Shown one piece after another: positions 34,677-43,354 of a stretch of DNA of 64,000 bases. This DNA is from JBPCOI01 sp051000395 (lineage in GTDB: Bacteria; Actinomycetota; Actinomycetes; Mycobacteriales; Jatrophihabitantaceae). The stretch's first letter is position 1; each line of letters begins with the position of its first letter. Position numbers and translations under genes: made by a program. The stretch covers positions 23,442-87,441 of the forward strand of contig JBPCOI010000090.1 in NCBI GenBank assembly GCA_051000395.1, in the 5' to 3' direction. The notes under the pieces were generated by a model. It was not told where the DNA came from. It was given only the letters and a program-made list of their open reading frames with translations, and did not search any database.

Positions 34677-35087
34677 TCAGTCGGCATGCGCGGCGGGCTG
34701 CTGGCTGTCCCCCACGACAGGGACGGTGCCGTTCGGCGCCGGTGCGACCACCGGCTGCCCGACCACCGGCTGGGCTGCCACCGGCTGGGCTGCCACCGGC
34801 TGGGCCGGCGCGACCGGCTGCGGTACCGCAGCAACAGGGGCGGCGGCAACGGGGGCGGCGACCGGGGGCAGTGGCGGGCTCACGGCGGCGACGGGCGCGG
34901 AGTCGACGGTCTTGGCTGCCTCGCGGGCCTTGTCGTCCTCGCTCATGCCCTTGATCTCGGTCTTGAACACGCGCATCGAACGGCCGAGCGATCGCGCGGC
35001 GTCCGGCAGCTTCTTGTATCCGAACAGGGCGACGACCACGATCACGAGGATCAGCCAGTGCCAGGGTGCATCTGCGCCGGTGAACAT
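34677..35087 (-). CDS. tatA: Twin-arginine translocase subunit TatA/E
   Basis: 136 residues, ATG at 35087. One short membrane helix (WHWLILVIVVVALFGYKKLP), the conserved hinge and amphipathic helix (DAARSLGRSMRVFKTEIKGM) of TatA, then a long Pro/Ala/Val/Gln tail built from QPVAA/QPVVG repeats. TatA oligomers form the pore for folded proteins with twin-arginine signals. The stand-alone position next to mycP and away from tatC is of interest. The first mycosin has a two-Arg stretch near its N-terminus (RREPRRTT) but no clear Tat motif. Confidence 0.9.
   Translation of the reverse strand: MFTGADAPWHWLILVIVVVALFGYKKLPDAARSLGRSMRVFKTEIKGMSEDDKAREAAKTVDSAPVAAVSPPLPPVAAPVAAAPVAAVPQPVAPAQPVAAQPVAAQPVVGQPVVAPAPNGTVPVVGDSQQPAAHAD
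34763..34807 (-). repeat. 15-bp tandem repeat inside tatA
   Basis: CCACCGGCTGGGCTG at 34763 and 34778 and a near copy at 34793; on the coding strand they give QPVAA repeats in the TatA tail. Copy number may vary between strains. Confidence 0.8.
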
Positions 35088-35127
35088 CTCGGTAACTCCT
35101 CTGGCTCTCGGTTAGGACCCGCTCAGC

Positions 35128-36540
35128 TCACGATACGCCGGCGGCACAGACGAAGGGCGCCAATGCCGCGGCCAGGCCGGGATGCACGCGTGCGTGCATC
35201 CGCGTCCCGTCCCCGGTGTGTTCGGTGCTGAGGACCTCGGCGGATTCGTGCAGGCGGGCCACGAGGTCACCGCGGTTGTAGGGCACCAGCACGCTGAGTT
35301 CGACCGCGGGGCGCGGCAGCCGCCGCTCGATGACGCGCCGCAGGTCCTCGAGCCCGGCACCGGTGCGAGCCGAGACCAGCGCCGCGTCCGGCGCGAGGCG
35401 GCGCAGGCGCAGCAGCATCTCCGGATCCGCCTCGTCGATCTTGTTGAACACCAGCTGCTCGGGCACCCCCAGCGCGTCGATCTCGGCCAGCACCTCGCGT
35501 ACCGCCGTGATCTGGGCGAGTGGATCGGCGTCGGCCGCGTCGACGACGTGCAAGATCAGGTCCGACTCGGCAACCTCCTCCAGCGTCGAGCGGAACGCCT
35601 CGATCAGCTGGGTGGGCAGGTGTCTCACGAAGCCGACGGTGTCGGTCAGCGTGTACGGGCGCCCGTCGGCGGACTGAGCGGCCCGGACCGTCGGGTCGAG
35701 GGTCGCGAACAGCGCGTTCTCGACCAGCACTCCCGCGTCGGTCAGCCGGTTCAGCAGACTCGATTTGCCGGCGTTCGTGTAGCCGGCCAGCACGACGCTG
35801 GGCACCTGCCGATCGACCCTGCTGGCCCGCTTCACGTCGCGGGCCGTCTTCATGCCCGCGATCTGCTTGCGCAGCCTGGCCATCCGCGAGTTGATCCGCC
35901 GGCGGTCGATCTCGATCTTCGTCTCACCGGGGCCGCGGCCGCCAATTCCGAGGCCGCCGGCCGCCCGTCCACCCACCTGGCGAGACAGCGACTCACCCCA
36001 ACCCCGCAGGCGTGGCAGCAGGTACTGCAGCTGGGCCAGCTCGACCTGCGCCTTGCCCTCGCTGGAGCGCGCGTGTTGGGCGAAGATGTCGAGGATCAGC
36101 GCCGTACGGTCGACGACCTTGACCTTGACCACCTCTTCGAGCTGGCGCAGCTGTCCCGGCGCAAGCTCGCCGTCGCAGATCACCGTGTCGGCGCTTTCGG
36201 CGAGCACGACGTCGCGCAGCTCCTTCGCCTTCCCGGAACCGATGTAGGTCGCCGGGTCGGGGCGGACGCGGCGCTGGATGAGCGCGTCGAGCACCAGCGA
36301 TCCGGCCGTCTCGGCGAGGCGGGCCAGCTCGGCGAGCGAGTTCTCCGCCTCGGCGAGGGTGCCCGACGTCCAGACGCCGACGAGCACGACGCGCTCGAGC
36401 CGCAGCTGGCGGTACTCGACCTCGGTGACGTCGGCGAGTTCGGTCGAGAGGCCGGCAACCCGGCGCAGTGCCTGGCGCTCGGCCAGTTCGTAGTCGCCGG
36501 TGGCATCGTCCGGAGCCTGCACGTCATCGAATTCACTCAT
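35128..36540 (-). CDS. hflX: GTPase HflX
   Basis: 470 residues from ATG 36540; the frame is open to 37380 but only over the antisense of dapF. N-terminal HflX domain (ERVVLVGVWTSGTLAEAENSLAELARLAETAG, YIGSGKAKELRD), glycine-rich linker GGRAAGGLGIGGRGPGE, then the G domain with G1 GYTNAGKS (253-260), G3 DTVGF and G4 NKID. HflX binds ribosomes, splits stalled or hibernating particles and is heat- or stress-related. The order dapF-hflX matches mycobacteria. Confidence 0.95.
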   Translation of the reverse strand: MSEFDDVQAPDDATGDYELAERQALRRVAGLSTELADVTEVEYRQLRLERVVLVGVWTSGTLAEAENSLAELARLAETAGSLVLDALIQRRVRPDPATYIGSGKAKELRDVVLAESADTVICDGELAPGQLRQLEEVVKVKVVDRTALILDIFAQHARSSEGKAQVELAQLQYLLPRLRGWGESLSRQVGGRAAGGLGIGGRGPGETKIEIDRRRINSRMARLRKQIAGMKTARDVKRASRVDRQVPSVVLAGYTNAGKSSLLNRLTDAGVLVENALFATLDPTVRAAQSADGRPYTLTDTVGFVRHLPTQLIEAFRSTLEEVAESDLILHVVDAADADPLAQITAVREVLAEIDALGVPEQLVFNKIDEADPEMLLRLRRLAPDAALVSARTGAGLEDLRRVIERRLPRPAVELSVLVPYNRGDLVARLHESAEVLSTEHTGDGTRMHARVHPGLAAALAPFVCAAGVS

Positions 36541-36584
36541 CGTGCCTTCCATCGTGACAGGTCCGGCGCGCCGCGGCGACGCGT

Positions 36585-37478
36585 TTAGCCCGCTGTCCCG
36601 GCTGTCCCGGCTGTCCCGGCTGTCCCGGCTGTACCGGCTAGCCCGGCCAGCCACGCGTCGTCGACCTCGATCTCGGCGAGGATCACGGCTGGGCCGGTGA
36701 GCTGTAGTTCGCCGTCGCCGCGCCACGTCACCTGGCAGCTTCCGCCGGGGACGTCCACGCGCCAGGGCTGGCCATCGGCTGCGCAGCCGTCGGCGGTGGC
36801 TGCGGCCACGACCGCGGCGCAGATCCCGGTGCCGCACGAGCGGGTCTCCCCCGACCCGCGTTCGTGGACCCGCAGGATCAGGTGGCGTGGCCCGCCGCGC
36901 GCCACGAACTCGACGTTTTGCCCGTCCGGGCGCCCCGGTTCGACGCTCGGCGGAGAACCCAGCCACAGGGCCTGCAACGCCTCCGGCGAGTCCATCCACA
37001 CCACCACGTGCGGGTTCGGCATCAGCACGGTGGCGGCGGCCGGCATCGCGGAGGCGCAGGCGGCGGTGACGACCGGCCGGTCGGCAAGGACCACGGGCTG
37101 GCCCATGTCGACAGTGACGTCGCCGCCTCCGCCGGACCGCACACACTTGATCCCGCCGCGTGTCGCCACCGCCGCATCGTGTCCAACGAGGCCGGCCCCT
37201 TGCAGGTATCGCAGGTACACGCGTATCCCGTTGCCGCACATCTCCGCGAGGGACCCGTCGGCGTTGCGATAGTCCATGAAGTACGGCGCCGCGGCGGCCA
37301 TGTGACTGGCGTCCGGGTCGTTCTCCGAGCGCACCACCCGCAGCACACCGTCGGCACCGATGCCGGCGTGGCGGTCGCACAGCGCCCGGACGAGCTGTGG
37401 CGTGAGCGCGATGGCGGCGTCCAGGTCGGGCAGCACCAGGAAGTCGTTCTCGGTGCCGTGGCCCTTCAGGACGCGCAT
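36585..37478 (-). CDS. dapF: Diaminopimelate epimerase DapF
   Basis: 297 residues from ATG 37478, which overlaps the miaA stop (TGATG). Converts LL- to meso-diaminopimelate for lysine and peptidoglycan. The active-site pair is Cys81 (EMCGNGIRVY) and Cys215 (RSCGTGICAA), with the conserved start GHGTENDF. The enzyme ends near DDAWLAGLAG; after that come (AGT)n repeats coded by a 9-bp tandem repeat, an unusual tail. Confidence 0.96.
   Translation of the reverse strand: MRVLKGHGTENDFLVLPDLDAAIALTPQLVRALCDRHAGIGADGVLRVVRSENDPDASHMAAAAPYFMDYRNADGSLAEMCGNGIRVYLRYLQGAGLVGHDAAVATRGGIKCVRSGGGGDVTVDMGQPVVLADRPVVTAACASAMPAAATVLMPNPHVVVWMDSPEALQALWLGSPPSVEPGRPDGQNVEFVARGGPRHLILRVHERGSGETRSCGTGICAAVVAAATADGCAADGQPWRVDVPGGSCQVTWRGDGELQLTGPAVILAEIEVDDAWLAGLAGTAGTAGTAGTAGTAG
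36593..36646. repeat. 9-bp tandem repeat at the dapF 3' end
   Basis: CTGTCCCGG occurs four times perfectly (36593-36628), followed by CTGTACCGG and CTAGCCCGG. It encodes the GTA/AGT tail of DapF and ends just before the stop. A change in copy number keeps the frame. Confidence 0.85.
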
Positions 37479-38398
37479 CAACCCAGGGTAGGCGGTAGCG
37501 CCGCGAGGACGCGGTCGACGAGACCGGGCAGCGCGGCGTCGAACCAGCGCACCCGCGGATCGCGGCGAAACCAGGAACGTTGGCGCCGAACGAAGCGCCG
37601 CGTCGCGCGAACGGTGGCAGCCACCGCGTTGTCCGGGTCGCCGATCAGGGCACCGGAGTCGTCCAGGCAGGCAAGCAACTGCGCGTACCCGAGCGCTTTG
37701 CCCGCCGTCGGGCTGCCGCGCAGGCCCAGTGGCAGCAGGGAACGCACCTCGTCGAGCAGTCCCTGCCGCATCATCTGGTGCACCCGCTCTTCGACGCGCT
37801 CGTCCAGCCTGGCCCGGTCCAGACCCAGCTCGACGGTGTCATAGATCGAGTCGAAGCCCGGCATCGTCGCGGTGAACGGCCGGCCGGTCAGCTCGATGAC
37901 CTCGAGGGCCCGTACCACCCGCCGGGCATTGGTGGGAAGGATCGCCGCCGCCGCGGCCGCGTCGAGGCCGGCCAGGCGGGCGTGCAGCCGCTCGGAGCCC
38001 AGCTCGCGCAGCTCGCCGTCGAGCCGGCCGCGCACCTGCGGGGACTCGCCCGGGAACTCGAGGCGGTCCAGCGCACCGCGCAGGTAGAGGCCGGACCCGC
38101 CGACCAGGATCGGCAGACGGCCGCGGTCCTGGATGTCTGCGATGGCCGCGCGCGCCATCGCCTGGTACTGCGCGACGGCCGCCGACCTGGTGATCGGCCA
38201 GACATCGAGCAGGTGGTGGGCGACCCCACCTCGTTCGTCCGCAGCCAGCTTCGCGGTGCCGATGTCCATGCCCTGGTAGAGCTGCATCGAGTCTGCGTTG
38301 ACGATCTCGCCGCCGAGTTGCTGGGCGAGCGCGACCGCCAGCGTGGACTTGCCGGTGGCGGTAGGCCCGAGGACGGCGAGCACGCGCGAGTCAGGCAC
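37478..38398 (-). CDS. miaA: tRNA dimethylallyltransferase MiaA
   Basis: 306 residues, GTG at 38398, overlapping the end of the LigB-like gene by 8 bases; the longer frame upstream is antisense-like. P-loop GPTATGKST, then GEIVNADSMQLYQGMDIGTAK, LPILVGGSGLYLRGALD and the C-terminal GYAQLLACL and RQRSWFRRDPRVRWFD. Adds dimethylallyl to A37 of tRNAs, the substrate of MiaB, which is coded 2 kb away. Confidence 0.96.
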   Translation of the reverse strand: MPDSRVLAVLGPTATGKSTLAVALAQQLGGEIVNADSMQLYQGMDIGTAKLAADERGGVAHHLLDVWPITRSAAVAQYQAMARAAIADIQDRGRLPILVGGSGLYLRGALDRLEFPGESPQVRGRLDGELRELGSERLHARLAGLDAAAAAAILPTNARRVVRALEVIELTGRPFTATMPGFDSIYDTVELGLDRARLDERVEERVHQMMRQGLLDEVRSLLPLGLRGSPTAGKALGYAQLLACLDDSGALIGDPDNAVAATVRATRRFVRRQRSWFRRDPRVRWFDAALPGLVDRVLAALPPTLG

Positions 38399-39095
38399 TC
38401 GCGCTCCAGGTCGCGACCAAGTACCCGACGCCGTAGGGCGCATGGGCGTAGCAGAGGTCAGCGTCGTACGCCGTCCCGGCCAGCAGCGCGCCGGCCGCCT
38501 GCCAGGCCGCCACGCCACCGGCGAGCAGTTCGGCGCCGAGCGCCGCGTCGAGCGCGGTGAGCGCGGTGCCGTCCCCGCTGCGCAGCGCGGCCGCGACGGC
38601 GTCATCGAACCCGGCCGCCCGCTCGTCGAGGTAGCCGGGTGCGGTGACGCTGCGGCGGGCGCTGCCGTCGGCGAGAACGAGCAGGACGACATCCCGCGAG
38701 GCGACCAGCGCGTTCACCTCGCGTGCCGCCGCGCTGGACGCGAAGCCCGCGCCGACCGAGAAGCCGAGCGCGCCACTGTCCGGGCCGAGCGTGTCGGCGA
38801 CCAGCCACGCGCCGACGGTGAGCGACAGGGGCAGCTGTGGCCCACCGCGGCCGGCAGCACCGAGGGCTACGTCGGCCGCGACACCGAAGCCGGCGAGCGA
38901 ACCCCACGCGGACGGCGAGAACGCCTGTGATACCGGACCGGCACCGAGCAGCGCGAGCGCGGCGCCGTCGGCCGCGACCTTGCCGAGGGCGTCCCGGCAT
39001 GCCGCGCGCAGCGCATCCAGCTCGGCCGCCGCACCGGTGCCCACCGCGGGGACGAGCAGCGGCGGGTGCGGGCAGAACGCAGCGCCGGAGATCAC
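38391..39095 (-). CDS. LigB-like class III extradiol dioxygenase family protein
   Basis: 234 residues, ATG at 39095. The N-terminus ISGAAFCPHPPLLVPAVG has the CPHPP signature of the catalytic LigB-like family, where His binds the non-haem iron. LTVGAWLVADTLG and VVLLVLADGSARRSVTAPGYLDERAAGFD follow the family. In mycobacteria a related protein lies beside miaA, as here. It is cytoplasmic and its substrate is unknown, so dioxygenase activity is only a family label. The 8-base overlap with miaA implies one transcript with miaA-dapF and perhaps hflX. Confidence 0.8.
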   Translation of the reverse strand: MISGAAFCPHPPLLVPAVGTGAAAELDALRAACRDALGKVAADGAALALLGAGPVSQAFSPSAWGSLAGFGVAADVALGAAGRGGPQLPLSLTVGAWLVADTLGPDSGALGFSVGAGFASSAAAREVNALVASRDVVLLVLADGSARRSVTAPGYLDERAAGFDDAVAAALRSGDGTALTALDAALGAELLAGGVAAWQAAGALLAGTAYDADLCYAHAPYGVGYLVATWSASA

Positions 39096-39158
39096 CGGCG
39101 CAGGCTACCGGCCCGGAGGCGCGCTGCGGGCGCCGCTCATCGTGTCTAATGCTCAGTC

Positions 39159-40343
39159 ATGGGCTCCGAATGGGGACGTATCGATGCCGACGGCACCGTC
39201 TACGTCAAGACGCCTGAGGGCGAACGCGAGATCGGGTCGTGGCAGGCGGGCGATCCCGGCGCGGGCCTGGCGTTCTACGAGCGCCGCTACGAGGATCTGG
39301 CCACCGAGGTGACGCTGCTCGACAAGCGCCTGCAGTCCGGCGCTGGCGACCCGGCATCGACACGTACCCATGCGCTCGCGCTGAAGCAGCAGCTGCCCGG
39401 CGCCGCCGCGATCGGGGAACTGCCCGCGCTCGAGGCCCGGGTGGACGCCCTGCTCGCCGCGGCGGAGGAGAAGGCCGGAGAGAAGGCGGCCGCGCGAGCG
39501 CAGGCGCGTGCCGAGGCGCTCGCCGCGAAGCAGGCGCTGGCTGCCGAGGCGGAGCAGATCGCGGAGAACGCGACGTCGTGGAAGGTCTCGGGTGAGCGGC
39601 TGCGCACGATCGTCGAGGAGTGGAAGCAGATCAAGGGGGTCGACCGCAAGAGCGACGAAGCGCTGTGGAAGCGCTTCGCGGCAGCTCGCGACGCGTTCGG
39701 CAAGCGGCGCGGGTCGCACTTCGCGCAGCTCGACGCCGAGCGCGGCACGGCCCGGCAGGCCAAGGAGAAGCTCGCCGAGCGCGCCGAGGAGCTGGCCAGG
39801 TCCTCGGATTGGAAGCAGACGGCTGTGGCGATGCGCGAGCTGATGGTCCAGTGGAAGGCGAGTGCGCGCGCCGGCCGCGACGTCGAGGACGCGCTGTGGA
39901 CGCGCTTTCGCGCTGCCCAGGACGAGTTCTTCGCCCGCCGCAGCGGCGAGTTCGCCGAACGCGACGCCGAGCAGGTCGACAACGAGCGCAAGAAGCGCGA
40001 CCTCATCGCGTCCGCCGAGGCGCTGGATGTCGGCGATCCCAAGGCGGCGCAGGCGGCGCTGCGTGACGTGCAGGCCCGCTTCGACGCGATCGGCCACGTG
40101 CCCCGTGACGCGGTTCGGGCACTCGACGAGCGGATCCGGGCCGCCGAGAAGCGGGTGCGCGATGCGGCCGACGCGCAGTGGCGGCAGGCCAGCGTCGAGT
40201 CGAACCCGTTCCTCAGCGCGCTGCGGGACCGCCTGGCCGAAGCGGAGGCGAAGCTGGAACGAGCCCGCAGGTCCGGCGACGCGGAGCGCGTGGCCAAGGC
40301 CGAAGCCGAGGTGCAGCAGCGCCGCTCGCTCATCCCCGACTGA
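39159..40343 (+). CDS. DUF349 coiled-coil protein
   Basis: 394 residues, ATG. After MGSEWGRIDADGTVYVKTPEGEREIGSW come long helices and repeated DUF349 units (SSDWKQTAVAMRELMVQWKASARAGR, ALWTRFRAAQDEFFARR, and the preceding VEEWKQIKGVDRKSDEALWKRFAAARDAF). The C-terminal helix is Glu/Arg/Ala-rich. Function is unknown in the family; a homologous gene sits between miaA and miaB in mycobacteria. Divergent from the LigB-like gene and convergent with miaB, 37 bases apart. Confidence 0.88.
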   Translation: MGSEWGRIDADGTVYVKTPEGEREIGSWQAGDPGAGLAFYERRYEDLATEVTLLDKRLQSGAGDPASTRTHALALKQQLPGAAAIGELPALEARVDALLAAAEEKAGEKAAARAQARAEALAAKQALAAEAEQIAENATSWKVSGERLRTIVEEWKQIKGVDRKSDEALWKRFAAARDAFGKRRGSHFAQLDAERGTARQAKEKLAERAEELARSSDWKQTAVAMRELMVQWKASARAGRDVEDALWTRFRAAQDEFFARRSGEFAERDAEQVDNERKKRDLIASAEALDVGDPKAAQAALRDVQARFDAIGHVPRDAVRALDERIRAAEKRVRDAADAQWRQASVESNPFLSALRDRLAEAEAKLERARRSGDAERVAKAEAEVQQRRSLIPD

Positions 40344-40380
40344 TCCCCGCCCGAGTGACGGCACCGATTCGACGCATCGA

Positions 40381-41826
40381 TCAGGGTGTGCGGCCGATCG
40401 TCAACAGTGTCGCGCCGGCCGCCGTACCGCGCATCGTGGCGGCGGCCGCGCCCCCTGCCGCGACATCGCCGCGCCAGCGGCGATGCGTGATGAGACCGGA
40501 GTCGGCGACGAGGTGGTGCGGAGCCGCGTACGTGACCGCCGCCGTCACGACGTCACCGGGCTGCACGTCCACACCACCCGTGGCGACGTGGACCAGGCGT
40601 CCGTCGCGGGCCCGTCCGCTGACCCGACCCGTCGCCGCGTCCTTGCGGCCCTCGCCGGCGCCGACCAGCACCTCGACCTCGCGTCCTACCAGCGTCCTGG
40701 CGCCGTCCCAAGAGAGCTCCTCCTGCAGCGCGATCAACCGCTCGTAGCGCTCCTGGACCACCGCCTTGCCCACCTGCCCCTCCATCGCGGCGGCGGGCGT
40801 ACCCGGACGTGGGGAGTACTGGAAGGTGAACGCGCTCGCGAAACGGGCGGCCCGCACGACGTGCAGCGTCTGCTCGAAGTCCTCCTCCGTCTCGCCGGGG
40901 AAGCCGACGATGATGTCGGTGGTGATCGCGGCATGCGGGATGGCGGCCCGCACTTTCGCGATGATCGCGAGGTAGCGTTCCTGCCGGTACGAGCGCCGCA
41001 TCGCCCGCAGCACGCGATCGGAGCCGGACTGCACCGGCATGTGCAACTGCGGGCAGACGTTGGGCGTTTCGGCCATCGCGGCGATGACGTCCTCGGTGAA
41101 ATCGCGCGGATGAGGGCTGGTGAATCGCACGCGTTCGAGCCCGTCGATCCCGCCACAGGCGCGCAACAGCTTGCCGAAGGCGAGTCCGTCGCCGAAAGAG
41201 CGGCCGTAGGAGTTCACGTTCTGCCCCAGCAACGTCACCTCCAGCACTCCGCAGTCCACCAGCGCCCGGATCTCGGCAAGCACGGCGCCGGGCGCGCGGT
41301 CGGCCTCGACTCCGCGCAGGCTCGGGACGATGCAGAACGTGCACGTGTTGTCGCACCCGACCGAGACGGACACCCAGGCGCTGTAAGGCGATTCGCGCCG
41401 CGACGGCAGATCGGACGGGAAGTTCTGCAACGCCTCGACGATCTCGACCTGCGCCGCGCGGTTGTGCCGGGCACGCTCGAGCAGCACGGGCAGCGAGGCG
41501 AGGTTGTGCGTGCCGAACACCACGTCCACCCACGGTGCCTTCTCGAGGATCGCGCCGCGGTCCTTCTGGGCCAGGCAGCCGCCGACCGCGATCTGCATGC
41601 CGGGATGGCGCTGCTTGGCCGGGTAGAGCTGACCGAGGTTGCCGTAGAGCCGGTTGTCGGCGTTCTCCCGCACGGCGCAGGTGTTGAACACGACCAGGTC
41701 GACGTCCTCGCCGCGAGCACGGACGTAACCGGCGTCCTCGAGCAGGCCGGCGAGCCGTTCGGAATCGTGCACGTTCATCTGGCACCCGTGGGTGCGGATG
41801 TCGTAGGTTCGCGGCGCGGCGTTCAT
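40381..41826 (-). CDS. miaB: tRNA-2-methylthio-N6-dimethylallyladenosine synthase MiaB
   Basis: 481 residues from ATG 41826 (MNAAPRTYDIRTHGCQMN). Methylthiotransferase with an N-terminal domain binding one 4Fe-4S cluster (THGCQMN, FNTCAVREN, VGGCLAQ), a radical SAM core (CDNTCTFC) and a C-terminal TRAM domain. It also shows TSPHPRDFTEDVI and IIVGFPGETEEDFEQTL. Acts after MiaA on A37 of tRNA. The frame stays open upstream on the minus strand, but the family start is clear. Confidence 0.96.
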   Translation of the reverse strand: MNAAPRTYDIRTHGCQMNVHDSERLAGLLEDAGYVRARGEDVDLVVFNTCAVRENADNRLYGNLGQLYPAKQRHPGMQIAVGGCLAQKDRGAILEKAPWVDVVFGTHNLASLPVLLERARHNRAAQVEIVEALQNFPSDLPSRRESPYSAWVSVSVGCDNTCTFCIVPSLRGVEADRAPGAVLAEIRALVDCGVLEVTLLGQNVNSYGRSFGDGLAFGKLLRACGGIDGLERVRFTSPHPRDFTEDVIAAMAETPNVCPQLHMPVQSGSDRVLRAMRRSYRQERYLAIIAKVRAAIPHAAITTDIIVGFPGETEEDFEQTLHVVRAARFASAFTFQYSPRPGTPAAAMEGQVGKAVVQERYERLIALQEELSWDGARTLVGREVEVLVGAGEGRKDAATGRVSGRARDGRLVHVATGGVDVQPGDVVTAAVTYAAPHHLVADSGLITHRRWRGDVAAGGAAAATMRGTAAGATLLTIGRTP

Positions 41827-41895
41827 CGCGGTGTCGAGGATACGGGCGTCGTGTCGCAGCCCGGACCACAGCGGAGCCAGCCGCACAATGCAGGG

Positions 41896-42810
41896 ATGGG
41901 GCAAGCGAACCGGACGGCGGCTTTCGCGCACGCGAGAGGGCAGCTGCTCGCCGCCGCCTACCGGTGCGCGGCGGGCGAGGCGGCTTCGGCGAGCGCGCGG
42001 ACGATCCTGCAGGGGCGCCTCGCGCTGCGTCCGGGCGCCGTCGACCTCGCCGCGGACGCCGTCGCGCGGGCAGCCACCCGTTCGCTGCTCAGCCGTGGTT
42101 GGCGACCGGCCGAGCTGCACCAGTTCGGTGCCAAGCGCCTCGATCCGCTCGCCACCAGCTACCTGCGCGACTGCCTCGCCGGTGCCTCGCAGTTCGTCAG
42201 CGACCGTTCCTGGCGCGCTGAGCTCGCCGCGCTCGGCGCCAGCCCGTGGTGGACGCCGGACAAGGCGCACCTGACCCAGTGGGCCGCGATCCACGGCTGC
42301 CGTCGCGCGGAGACCGTCGCGGTCGTCGTGGACGTGCTCGCCCTGCTGGAGTTCCTGCCCCGCACGCAGGATCGGCGCCTCGACTCCCCGATCGGCCGGG
42401 AGCTGCTTCCCGGCACGTTGGTGCCCGACGAACGGATCGCCGCCAAGATCACCGCGCTTCTCGTCAGGGCGGCATCGTCGGACTATCCCAGCGAGGCCGC
42501 CGCCTGCGCCGCGAAGGCCCGCGAGCTGGTCGGCCGCTACGCCACGGTTCCCAGCGAGCCGGAAGCTCGCGCCGGCGGGACGCCGCGGTGGACGCTGCAG
42601 GATCCGCGGGCCACCGCCCGAGCATTGCGCGCGCAGGTACGCGCGGGATTCACGACGGGACGAGCCGTTGCCGGCGAACCGCTGCGCTACGCCGCCGCGT
42701 TCGAAGACGAGCTGGAACACCTGGCCGGTGCACTGGTGGAACAGGCCATGCGCACGCTGCCGGCGCGGCGCCTCCGGTCGGGCCGCCCGTACCTGCCTGC
42801 CGCCGGGTGA
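41896..42810 (+). CDS. DUF2786 domain protein
   Basis: 304 residues from ATG 41896. The middle (about 185-220) reads IAAKITALLVRAASSDYPSEAAACAAKARELVGRY, the DUF2786 helical motif found in Zn-metalloprotease-like and phage proteins. N-terminal helical part with SLLSRGWRPAELHQFG and ATSYLRDCLAG; Arg-rich end. A catalytic site was not recognised. Divergent from miaB by about 70 bases; the next gene starts 5 bases downstream. Confidence 0.7.
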   Translation: MGQANRTAAFAHARGQLLAAAYRCAAGEAASASARTILQGRLALRPGAVDLAADAVARAATRSLLSRGWRPAELHQFGAKRLDPLATSYLRDCLAGASQFVSDRSWRAELAALGASPWWTPDKAHLTQWAAIHGCRRAETVAVVVDVLALLEFLPRTQDRRLDSPIGRELLPGTLVPDERIAAKITALLVRAASSDYPSEAAACAAKARELVGRYATVPSEPEARAGGTPRWTLQDPRATARALRAQVRAGFTTGRAVAGEPLRYAAAFEDELEHLAGALVEQAMRTLPARRLRSGRPYLPAAG

Positions 42811-42814
42811 CCCG

Positions 42815-43354
42815 GTGCCCACGCCGCACCTGACGCTGCGGCCGATGACGTCCGGCGACCTGGCGAGGGCCCGTGGCTGGCTCGAGCAGCCGCACGTCGC
42901 CCGCTGGTGGAGCGACCCGATCGCCGAGCAGTACGCGGAGTTCGAACGGACCCTGCGCGGCGCCGAGCCGACGGTGCTGCTCACGGCGCTCGCCGACGGC
43001 GAGCCGATCGGGCTCGCGCAGTGGTATCAGTAGGCCGACTACCCGCCGACGCACGAATACGGCGCGCTGCCGGGCGAACTCGGCATCGACTACCTGATCG
43101 GCGAGGCGGACCGCGTCGGCCGAGGACTCGGGACGGCGCTCATCGCCGCGCTCGTCGCCGAGCTTCGCCGCGATCGGCCGGACGCGGGAGTGCTGGTCTG
43201 CGTCGATGTTGCGAACACCGCGTCGCGCCGAGTCCTGGAGAAGAACGGCTTCCTGCTCAGCGACGTCCGCACGATCGCCTCCGAACCGGAGGACCTCTCC
43301 GCGCTGTACCGGCTGGACGGGCCCGGTTCAGTGGGCGATCTCGGTACTGCGTGA
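42815..43354 (+). pseudogene. GNAT acetyltransferase interrupted by TAG
   Basis: Read through, about 179 codons: residues 1-72 (TPHLTLRPMTSGDLARARGWLEQPHVARWW ... PIGLAQWYQ), TAG at 43031-43033, then ADYPPTHEYGALPGELGIDYLIGEADRVGRGLG and an acetyl-CoA loop with conserved NTASRRVLEKNGF. This is the aminoglycoside 6'-N-acetyltransferase-like GNAT branch. The stop lies where related proteins have Trp (Y-W-ADYP), one base from TGG. The frame beyond is intact and closes at TGA 43352, overlapping the 3' end of rny. Probably inactive unless the base is an error. Confidence 0.8.

Noticed and set aside
19259..35087. Genomic island or prophage carrying the type VII genes
   Set aside because: No integrase, transposase, tRNA end or attachment repeats, and base composition matches the surroundings.
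39862..41890. Plus-strand frame opposite miaB leading into the DUF2786 gene
   Set aside because: His/Gly/Arg-rich antisense of miaB; the family begins at ATG 41896.
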